Shown here: piece by piece, positions 56,749 to 62,522 of the stretch | Position numbering within the stretch: the stretch's first letter is position 1 | How the letters are laid out: each line of letters begins with the position of its first letter | Virus record (IMG/VR): IMGVR_UViG_3300035698_012970 | Location: 24,152 to 88,151 of that record | Direction: 5' to 3' (one strand) | Origin: a virus | Length of the DNA stretch: 64,000 nucleotides | The notes under the pieces: model-generated | The model's database searches: none | The model's input: the letters and a program-made list of their open reading frames with translations, nothing else | What the model was told of the DNA's origin: nothing | Translations under genes and position numbers: made by a program

Positions 56749-57359
56749 ATTTCTTCTATTCTTGTTATCTTAGCAAAAATATTACCAATAATTTTAGGTG
56801 GTGTACCTACATATGTTCCTCCTGGGATCATTAAATGCCTAATTACTCCGGAATTCATACCAATTGTAACATCTCTAGTTATTTCTATTTTTTCTTTTAT
56901 GTTTGCCGCACTTCCTAGATAAACTCTATCTCCAATATTTACATTTCCTCCAACTATTGCTCCCGGCATTGCGCTAAAAAAATCACCTATTCTGCAATCA
57001 TGTCCTATTTGGTTTGCTCTATTTAAAATAGCATGTTTTCCTATCTGAATATTTGTTGTTAATATTGAATATGCTCCGATAAAAGAACCTTCACCTATTT
57101 CTATATTATCCATTAATAATGATGTGGAGTGAACGAAAGTAAAAAATTTAATATCTTTCGGTAACCTTTTGGTAATTTCACTTCTTTTTTGAGGATCTGC
57201 AATTGCTACCATTACCTCATATTTTTTATGATCTAATTCTGAAATTGGTTTAGTGTGTTCATTAACATATTCATCATCAACAAAGAATGTAACGGGTGTA
57301 CCCATTTGAGCTGCTACTTCTCTAGCATGCCCACCATAACCAATTATTGCTTTTTTCAT
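56745..57359 (-). CDS. NeuD/PglD-like sugar O-/N-acyltransferase
   Basis: 204 residues. 'KAIIGYGGHAREVAAQ' is the N-terminal Rossmann motif of the NeuD/PglD family; from about 85 hexapeptide repeats (IEIGEGSFIG, IQIGKHAILN, NIGDRVYLGS) form a left-handed beta helix, with the catalytic His in 'QIGHDCRIGD'. It would acetylate an amino-sugar, e.g. the product of the adjacent aminotransferase. Overlaps neighbours by 4 nt. Confidence 0.92.
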   Translation of the reverse strand: MKKAIIGYGGHAREVAAQMGTPVTFFVDDEYVNEHTKPISELDHKKYEVMVAIADPQKRSEITKRLPKDIKFFTFVHSTSLLMDNIEIGEGSFIGAYSILTTNIQIGKHAILNRANQIGHDCRIGDFFSAMPGAIVGGNVNIGDRVYLGSAANIKEKIEITRDVTIGMNSGVIRHLMIPGGTYVGTPPKIIGNIFAKITRIEEI

Positions 57360-57985
57360 TTCTTGTATATTTCAAAGTTTGATAAATCAGGATATGGGAT
57401 TTCCAAATCTTTATTAGTTTTCTTAGTACCATCAATGTTATAAAATTGATTCATCAATAATAATCCTCTAGCAGCTAATTCTGGCATCATATAGAAATTC
57501 CAACCGAGCATATCAAAATGATCGTCGTGATAAGAGGTCTCACGTCTACCACTATATCTTGCTCGCTTAAACCATAGATATGCCTGATAATTATCAGTTA
57601 GTATTGCTCCGCCCTTGCTCAATTTAAAGTGCTTATATGGACCAGTAAATGAGACACACATGTGGGTATTTGGTTTATACATATCTGCAGTAAACATTAA
57701 TGCTGAATCCCACACCTTAGTTGGTTCTAATTGATATGCACCCTTTAGTGTTTTTCCTTTTGTTGGCTTGAATTTAACTTTACCCCCTGCGTGTATTATC
57801 TCACAGGGTACAGATGGATATGTTCTAGAAGGTATAGTTACTTCTGAATCTTTAATGTTTTCATACATAAGGGATAAAAAAATAGCATTAGATGCATTAT
57901 CTACCGTTACTACGTATGGTGCTCCTGTATAATCACTTAAAGCTTTTTCAAAATTCTCAGTTATCTGGTATACCCCGTTCGCCAT
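57356..57985 (-). CDS. DegT/DnrJ/EryC1-type sugar aminotransferase (short)
   Basis: Start placed at ATG 57985 (MANGVYQ), preceded by GAGGAAATTAAAA, a Shine-Dalgarno-like sequence, rather than the upstream codon at 58009. About 209 residues, against about 370 usual. 'YVVTVDNASNAIFLSL' and 'VTIPSRTYPSVPCEIIHAGG' are the fold's opening motifs; 'SFTGPYKHFKLSKGGAILTD' holds the PLP-binding Lys region. It transfers an amino group to a keto-sugar. The C-terminal domain is abbreviated. Confidence 0.82.
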   Translation of the reverse strand: MANGVYQITENFEKALSDYTGAPYVVTVDNASNAIFLSLMYENIKDSEVTIPSRTYPSVPCEIIHAGGKVKFKPTKGKTLKGAYQLEPTKVWDSALMFTADMYKPNTHMCVSFTGPYKHFKLSKGGAILTDNYQAYLWFKRARYSGRRETSYHDDHFDMLGWNFYMMPELAARGLLLMNQFYNIDGTKKTNKDLEIPYPDLSNFEIYKK

Positions 57986-58403
57986 TTTTAATTTCCTCGT
58001 CTGTTGCAAGTCTTATTGGTACGAATAGTGCAAAACCATCGTCATCCTCAAAGTGATTGCAAGTATCAATAAATGTGTTTCCAAACTTATAGCGGGTATA
58101 TTTGAATTGTTTCTCCTTGTTATCCCATTTTGCAATGGTTGCAATTCTATGCTCTCCATAGTAATGTTGACCATCAATAAGATCAACCTTAGGAACTGCT
58201 CCAGCATTGATTAATCTGGGCACATAGAAGCTTTTCCAAACCTCCGGTTCGGCTTGTGGTAAATTAGGAACATCAACGGTTTTTACAAACTTAGGTAAGT
58301 TATCCCAAGCTTCTTCTTGTTTTTTAACACGAGCTTCTTTATCCTTTCGTATAACAGCTCTAAATTCCGCTATTTGTTCTTCTGTTGGTTTCTTCTTTTC
58401 CAT
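57957..58403 (-). CDS. Hypothetical protein (148 aa)
   Basis: Start placed at ATG 58403 (MEKKKPTEEQIAEFRAVIRK); the two-codon longer start uses TTG. Helical N-terminus, then 'IDGQHYYGEHRIATIAKWDN' and 'FIDTCNHFEDDDGFALFVPI'. Overlaps the aminotransferase by 29 nt. Unknown function. Confidence 0.65.
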   Translation of the reverse strand: MEKKKPTEEQIAEFRAVIRKDKEARVKKQEEAWDNLPKFVKTVDVPNLPQAEPEVWKSFYVPRLINAGAVPKVDLIDGQHYYGEHRIATIAKWDNKEKQFKYTRYKFGNTFIDTCNHFEDDDGFALFVPIRLATDEEIKNGERGIPDN

Positions 58404-58417
58404 AAGCAAAAGTTTAG

Positions 58418-58489
58418 TACGTCTAAGAAGATTCGAACTCCCATCTCCCGGGCCGTAACCGGGTGTTCTATCCGTTGAACTATAGACGC
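58418..58489 (-). tRNA. tRNA-Arg (ACG)
   Basis: Anticodon loop TTACGGC, acceptor GCGTCTA/TAGACGT, A73. Leftmost tRNA of array C. Confidence 0.93.
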
Positions 58490-59146
58490 TTATGTTTTAT
58501 ATATTATAAATGATCCAGTATACTCATTAGTAACTGTTCCTGTTAGATCGTGTTCTTCACAGAATTCATCAACTGCAGGATTAACTCCAAATACTCCAGT
58601 ATAATTATAATCTCCATCCGGTTTATTATTATCTCTAAACCACATATGTTTATCTATACCATTTTCATGCATTGGATTTGTTGAATCATACCAATCCAGA
58701 CTTAAATAATCATGTCCCATTAATAAACCTCCTTGTTTTATCTTAGGGTACCAAAGTTCGATGTCCTCTTTGACGTATTTATATGTATGATTTCCATAAA
58801 TATAAACAAAATCTAGAGATTCATCGGAAAACAAATCGACTAATTCATTACTTAGTCCTCTTAACATAAAAGCTCTATTTTCAAAACCTTTTATATTATC
58901 TATTGCTTCTTGATAAGCATTAAGATGATTCTTATGATTTGATGCATCCATATATTCATTACCTAAAGGTCTCCAAGGATCTATCATATAAAGTTTACCA
59001 TCCCAGTTTTCCATTATATGTTTACTAAACTGACCTTTGAAAACCCCAATCTCAACTCCTACCTTAGCATTTTCTCTATTTAAGATCCTAGGTATCTCAG
59101 AATCTCTATCAGCATCAATTGATGTAAGCATTTTTCTTTTTATCAT
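58490..59146 (-). CDS. Class I SAM-dependent methyltransferase (Methyltransf_24 type)
   Basis: 218 residues. 'AKVGVEIGVFKGQFSKHIME' is motif I; 'LDFVYIYGNHTYKYVKEDIE' and 'GGLLMGHDYLS' follow the pattern of sugar/hydroxyl O-methyltransferases. Fits the neighbouring sugar genes and FkbM enzyme. Its stop abuts tRNA-Arg. Confidence 0.82.
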   Translation of the reverse strand: MIKRKMLTSIDADRDSEIPRILNRENAKVGVEIGVFKGQFSKHIMENWDGKLYMIDPWRPLGNEYMDASNHKNHLNAYQEAIDNIKGFENRAFMLRGLSNELVDLFSDESLDFVYIYGNHTYKYVKEDIELWYPKIKQGGLLMGHDYLSLDWYDSTNPMHENGIDKHMWFRDNNKPDGDYNYTGVFGVNPAVDEFCEEHDLTGTVTNEYTGSFIIYKT

Positions 59147-59169
59147 ATTATCTATAGATTACATAAAAG

Positions 59170-59248
59170 TGGGAGTGGAGGGATTCGAACCCCCAATGCC
59201 GAAGCCATAGATTTACAGTCTACTAGGCGACCATTGCCCAACACTCCC
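59170..59248 (-). tRNA. tRNA-Tyr (GTA)
   Basis: Class II; stem GTAGA/TCTAT, loop CTGTAAA, acceptor GGGAGTG/CACTCCC, A73. The normal Tyr tRNA against which the Cys tRNA at 35.1 kb can be compared. Confidence 0.92.
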
Positions 59249-59256
59249 TTATTGTT

Positions 59257-59568
59257 TTATATATTTGGATTTTTCATTAATGAAAATACCTTTTTATCCC
59301 TTTCTTCCCTTACATAGAAATCATTAAAAGGTGCATTAATTGCTTTAATCCTATTATCATCCTCTAAATACCATTCTGCTAATTCTAAAGCTGCATACAT
59401 TACATCACCAAATTCACCAAATTCATGATTGTCTCCATACCAACCAGTTTGTTCACCATAGTCTCTAAACTCTATAGAAAAACAAGCATTGCTGCCGTTT
59501 TTATAATGTTCTGGCTCTATATGTATGAAAACATTCTTTAATTGTAATTTATTAAGTCTTTCTCTCAT
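59257..59568 (-). CDS. Hypothetical protein (103 aa)
   Basis: 'RLNKLQLKNVFIHIEPEHY' and 'GDVMYAALELAEWYLEDDNR'; soluble. Its start shares one base with the stop of the upstream gene. Unknown. Confidence 0.65.
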   Translation of the reverse strand: MRERLNKLQLKNVFIHIEPEHYKNGSNACFSIEFRDYGEQTGWYGDNHEFGEFGDVMYAALELAEWYLEDDNRIKAINAPFNDFYVREERDKKVFSLMKNPNI

Positions 59569-60209
59569 TATGAAATATATTCATGTTTATTAATTAGTTC
59601 CAATTCGTCAGAATTAATTTCCTTCCCTTCCCATTTTATAGAATCTATAATTAATTTAGTGTTTTTAAATAACCTAATTTCTTTTTCTTCATTAAAAGAT
59701 TCATGCTCTAGGTTCAATCTAAGGGTTTCTATCCAATCGATATGTTCTTGTTTAACTGTGGTTTCGAATAATATTATAGCTGTTTTATTGTCTTGATTGT
59801 GTCCCCAATGTGCTTCCGCAGAATCTTCATCATATGTCCAATATCTGCCAATTCTTTTTACCTTACCAGATTTTAATTTTTCCAAATAATCATCACCAAC
59901 TTTCATTTCTCGATAAAGAGTAATTTGGCTACCTAAGTGAGTAAACATATCTTTTAAATTATCAAACCTGTTTTCTAATTCATACTTAAGCCATTCTTTA
60001 AAATCCTCAGATTGGGTAATTTTATAAACCTCATCTTCATCATCAGGATCTAAATTTTCTCTATGTTCCTCCCAACTATATTGAGCTGCATACGGATCAA
60101 GAAATCCTTTTTCATCTTGTAGTTCGATAAATTTTTTATTTATAACCTCTGATGCACTAATGAAAGATAAACTTTTTTCGAATAAACGAAATGTATTAAT
60201 ATTAATCAT
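59568..60209 (-). CDS. ADP-ribosyltransferase-like protein with capsid-targeting-like N-terminus
   Basis: 213 residues. Starts MININTFRLFEK, a loose version of the leader. The body has the order of an R-S-E ADP-ribosyltransferase: 'ITLYREMKVG' (Arg), 'RIGRYWTYDEDSAEAHWG' (central motif), and 'ESFNEEKEIRLF' (ExE). T4 packages and injects such an enzyme (Alt), which modifies host RNA polymerase. Target here unknown; the central Ser-Thr-Ser is replaced, so activity is uncertain. Confidence 0.6.
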   Translation of the reverse strand: MININTFRLFEKSLSFISASEVINKKFIELQDEKGFLDPYAAQYSWEEHRENLDPDDEDEVYKITQSEDFKEWLKYELENRFDNLKDMFTHLGSQITLYREMKVGDDYLEKLKSGKVKRIGRYWTYDEDSAEAHWGHNQDNKTAIILFETTVKQEHIDWIETLRLNLEHESFNEEKEIRLFKNTKLIIDSIKWEGKEINSDELELINKHEYIS

Positions 60210-60212
60210 AAA

Positions 60213-60935
60213 CTATATATTTGAAATTATCTTATTTTTAAATTCTTTCAGTGTATAAATTACGCTGAAATTAAGGTTTAATTCCTTATATAAATCTAAT
60301 TTATTGAGCCAATATTCATAATCCTTGCCCAACCACTTCTTCCTTTTCTCCCTGTTAATACCATCCAATTCGATCCACTCATCGCTTTCTAACAAATATA
60401 CATCAGATACCTTAGCAGATTCTGGGATTGGTTTATGTGCTTCGAATAGAATCTGATTATCTTCCAATAGTTCATAACATTCTTTTTCCAGAATGGATTC
60501 ATACCTAGTTCCACCCTTTGTTATCCCTTTAGTTCCAAATCCTCCCTTTCTTCCAATCTCTCTTAACCTTTTTCTTTCTTCTATATTCTCACACTGCTTT
60601 TTCTTAGCGATTGATATTTTTTCTCTAGTCTCTGGTAGTATCTCTCTATTCTTCATAAACTTGGAGATATCTTTTCTACGTTCATCAGTAAAGGAGTTTA
60701 ACACGCTATTCTTTATTTTCTCCCTGACCTCTTGTCTATGTGATCCATTATTTATAGACATCCTCTCTTTCTGACTTTCGGTAAGTGGTCTACCCTTTAA
60801 ACTTTTGCTAACTTTTTGGTTAATCTCCTTTCTTTTAGATTTAGTGCTAAACCCTCTAGCACACTTTGGTGAACAGAATCTACCAGATCCATATTCTCCA
60901 CTATGTTCGCTTTCACAATTTTCACAAATTCTCAT
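60213..60935 (-). CDS. PD-(D/E)XK-like homing endonuclease with YGSGRFCS zinc finger
   Basis: 240 residues. Third member with the shared N-terminal finger ('CESEHSGEYGSGRFCSPKCA'). Then NUMOD-like basic repeats (about 45-130), and a third kind of nuclease: 'TRYESILEKECYELLED', 'KVSDVYLLESDEWIELDG' (D...ExD). GATATATA promoter at 60949. Confidence 0.85.
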   Translation of the reverse strand: MRICENCESEHSGEYGSGRFCSPKCARGFSTKSKRKEINQKVSKSLKGRPLTESQKERMSINNGSHRQEVREKIKNSVLNSFTDERRKDISKFMKNREILPETREKISIAKKKQCENIEERKRLREIGRKGGFGTKGITKGGTRYESILEKECYELLEDNQILFEAHKPIPESAKVSDVYLLESDEWIELDGINREKRKKWLGKDYEYWLNKLDLYKELNLNFSVIYTLKEFKNKIISNI

Positions 60936-60948
60936 GATTGTTTTATTT

Positions 60949-60956
60949 TATATATC
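60949..60956 (-). promoter_or_regulatory. GATATATA-class (late-type) promoter
   Basis: AGTTCGAATGATATATAAAA, 13 nt before the endonuclease. Confidence 0.7.
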
Positions 60957-60985
60957 ATTCGAACTCATGACTTTTTGTTTGCTTG

Positions 60986-61071
60986 TAGGACCACCCGGAC
61001 TCGAACCGGGATTATACTTCTCGTCTCCACCATGTAAAAGTGGGATGTTTATCCAGTTACACCATGGTCCT
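60986..61071 (-). tRNA. tRNA-Val (TAC), long variable region
   Basis: Stem CCACT/GGTGG (with a T-G pair) and loop TTTACAT (TAC), acceptor AGGACCA/TGGTCCT, A73 (Val). About 86 nt because of the extended variable region AGACGAGAAGTATAAT. Confidence 0.8.
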
Positions 61072-61099
61072 ATATAATAACAAAAGTGATTTCTTGCAA

Positions 61100-61185
61100 C
61101 CATGCCCATCACGGAGTCGAACCGCTCTGGTTGGGGTCCTGACCCCCGCTTCACTCACCCCCTACTACCACTTCAGGAACTTTTG
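61100..61185 (-). other. tRNA-like remnant
   Basis: T-loop TTCGACT and an anticodon-like hairpin (GGGGG, TCAGGAC, CCCC) are visible, but no 5' strand pairs with the 3' acceptor GATGGGC. Probably a decayed tRNA, perhaps Leu. Confidence 0.35.
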
Positions 61186-61199
61186 TATTTGTTATTGTG

Positions 61200-61267
61200 G
61201 GATAGGAGAGACTCGAACTCTCCAAGGCTGAGGGTTTACAATCCTGGCCAGTATCCTTTCACATCCC
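61200..61267 (-). other. tRNA-like element, weak anticodon stem
   Basis: Acceptor GGGATGT/CTATCCC (five good pairs plus G-T) and T-arm GAGAG/CTCTC are good. The anticodon stem CAGGA/CCCTC has two mismatches around loop TTGTAAA (GTA if read as Tyr). A divergent or decaying tRNA. Confidence 0.5.
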
Positions 61268-61273
61268 ATATTA

Positions 61274-61384
61274 CTAAGATTTGCCTTTGTGTTTGGCTTT
61301 CCTAGTATACTTCTTCTTGTTGCGTTGGATATTAGGCTTAACTGCCGCCCAGATATCCTGCATTGTCATTTCTACTTTTTTCAT
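61274..61384 (-). CDS. Small basic protein (36 aa)
   Basis: ATG 61384 to TAG 61274. Starts MKKVEMTMQDIWAAVKPN and ends with a run rich in Lys/Arg (KYTRKAKHKGKS). Between two tRNA genes of array C; probably RNA-binding. Confidence 0.6.
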   Translation of the reverse strand: MKKVEMTMQDIWAAVKPNIQRNKKKYTRKAKHKGKS

Positions 61385-61400
61385 GATTTCTAATAATTTG

Positions 61401-61495
61401 TGACCCCTCTGGGGCTCGAACCCAGGACCCCCTGATTAAATCTTGATATTTCTTAACTAAAGTCAGGTGCTCTAAGCCAACTGAGCTAAGAGGTC
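61401..61495 (-). tRNA. tRNA-Lys (TTT) with 20-nt insertion in the anticodon loop
   Basis: Acceptor GACCTCT/AGGGGTC, stem CCTGA/TCAGG, T-arm CTGGG/CCCAG. Without 61439-61458 the loop would be CTTTTAA, a normal Lys loop. The inserted 20 nt (AGTTAAGAAATATCAAGATT on the minus strand) is too short for a group I intron. Confidence 0.75.
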
Positions 61496-61561
61496 AATCC
61501 TACTAACTTGTTTCCATTGAAGCAAGTTTTTCTAATTTTTTTCTTTCTCTATATGCTTTAG

Positions 61562-61635
61562 TACCCTGTGCCGGAATCGAACCGAGCATTTGGGGAGTGA
61601 AAGTCCCCCGTACTGAACCGTTATACGAACAGGGT
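61562..61635 (-). tRNA. tRNA-Glu (TTC)
   Basis: Stem GGGGA/TCCCC, loop CTTTCAC, acceptor ACCCTGT/ACAGGGT. First tRNA of array C, 6 nt after the boxA-like element. Confidence 0.93.
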
Positions 61636-61641
61636 ATAGTA

Positions 61642-61660
61642 ACCAACATGTCAAAGAACT
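61642..61660 (-). promoter_or_regulatory. boxA-like antitermination element
   Basis: AGTTCTTTGACATGTTGGT, identical to 52100-52118 and in the same place between terminator and first tRNA. Confidence 0.7.
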
Positions 61661-61693
61661 GTAAATTTGAGGTATTTACAAAACCTATATCAA

Positions 61694-61726
61694 CAAAAAA
61701 GCCTAAATCTTTTGGATTTAGGCTTT
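61694..61726 (-). terminator. Intrinsic terminator before tRNA array C
   Basis: 12-bp stem AAAGCCTAAATC/GATTTAGGCTTT, 5-nt loop, then T-rich tract on the minus strand. Confidence 0.9.
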
Positions 61727-61745
61727 ATCATTATAGTAATTATTA

Positions 61746-61856
61746 TTACATGATATTATGTAAAGCCCAAAATCCTCCCTCTTCATACTTCTTATAGTAT
61801 GCTACCACGACAGAGCGTGAAGAGTTGTTTACAGTATTTAAGCTATTCAAATTCAT
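61746..61856 (-). CDS. 36-codon leader ORF upstream of tRNA array C
   Basis: ATG 61856 to TAA 61746; 'MNLNSLNTVNNSSRSVVVAY' start and 'YKKYEEGGFWALHNIM' end look protein-like. Both promoter classes lie upstream and the terminator 20 nt downstream. Third copy of the promoter / tiny ORF / terminator arrangement in front of tRNAs. Confidence 0.5.
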   Translation of the reverse strand: MNLNSLNTVNNSSRSVVVAYYKKYEEGGFWALHNIM

Positions 61857-61877
61857 TATTTCTATTTGTTTGAGTAT

Positions 61878-61885
61878 TATATATC
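61878..61885 (-). promoter_or_regulatory. GATATATA-class (late-type) promoter
   Basis: AAAAGATATATAATACTC, 21 nt before the 36-codon ORF. Confidence 0.6.
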
Positions 61886-61905
61886 TTTTCCTTTTAAAGT
61901 TTCAC

Positions 61906-61938
61906 CAAATATAGGAAACTTTTACGTTATAAAAAAAT
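61906..61938 (-). promoter_or_regulatory. T-tract/TAnnTTTG-class promoter
   Basis: ATTTTTTTATAACG, 11 nt, TATATTTG; just after the end of the 61-aa gene. Confidence 0.9.
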
Positions 61939-61948
61939 TTATTTAATG

Positions 61949-62134
61949 TTATTTTAAAATTTTTTCTGCTTTTGCATATTCTCGGTATACATCTTTATCT
62001 TTTTCTGCATTGTTTTTGATTGCTTTTTCTATCGCATCTTCTTTACTTAGTGCAAAAAATGTACCTAATTCTTTTACCCCTTCTTCCTCTGTACCCCATT
62101 GGAAGAATACCCGAAATTTAATTCCTTTATTCAT
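61949..62134 (-). CDS. Hypothetical protein (61 aa)
   Basis: 'IKFRVFFQWGTEEEGVKELG' then a charged helix (AIKNAEKDKDVYREYAKAEK-like). 28 nt downstream of the Cys-rich protein gene. Unknown. Confidence 0.65.
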   Translation of the reverse strand: MNKGIKFRVFFQWGTEEEGVKELGTFFALSKEDAIEKAIKNNAEKDKDVYREYAKAEKILK

Positions 62135-62162
62135 ATTTTTAATTTGATGGATTAAAATATTA

Positions 62163-62498
62163 TTATTTCTTATTCATCTTCTTTATGATAGCAGCTTGTA
62201 ACGCTTCAGGCAATTTCTTTTGCTTAGCACTTAAACCATTAGGTTTATCGTCCTTCTTATCAGCACATTTGCATTTATCAGCACATTTACATTTACCTTT
62301 ACCAGTACACTTACATTTCTTAGCACATTCACATTTGCTAGCAGCTTTAGCATCAGCTTTACTGTCCTTCTTAGCAGGTTTCTCGCCTTGCTTCTTTAGA
62401 ATAGCATCTTGTAAAGCTTCTGGTAATTTTTTCTGCTTAGCACTTAATTCTTCATTAAGGAATTCATCATATGTGTATACTTTTCTTACTTTTGTCAT
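62163..62498 (-). CDS. Metallothionein-like Cys/Lys-rich protein with capsid-targeting-like N-terminus
   Basis: 111 residues. Starts MTKVRKVYTYDEFLNE, the clearest form of the leader. A 19-residue block 'LSAKQKKLPEALQDAILKK' appears at about 18-36 and again, nearly identical, at about 90-108. Between them lie eight Cys arranged as four CxC pairs in a Lys-rich setting (KCECAKKCKC, GKCKCADKCKC). CxC pairs bind soft metals in metallothioneins. Late-type promoter 24 nt upstream. No known family; metal storage or a head-packaged basic protein are guesses. Confidence 0.7.
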   Translation of the reverse strand: MTKVRKVYTYDEFLNEELSAKQKKLPEALQDAILKKQGEKPAKKDSKADAKAASKCECAKKCKCTGKGKCKCADKCKCADKKDDKPNGLSAKQKKLPEALQAAIIKKMNKK

Positions 62499-62522
62499 AA
62501 TTTCAAAATAATATATTTACTA

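Noticed and set aside
57866-57886. A further T-tract promoter (GATAAAAAAAT on the plus strand) inside the aminotransferase gene
   Set aside because: No TAnnTTTG follows at 11 nt; the match is explained by coding sequence.
61505-61560. A terminator at the AACTTG...CAAGTT stem
   Set aside because: The T-run follows the stem only on the plus strand, where no gene ends, so it does not serve the minus-strand tRNA array.
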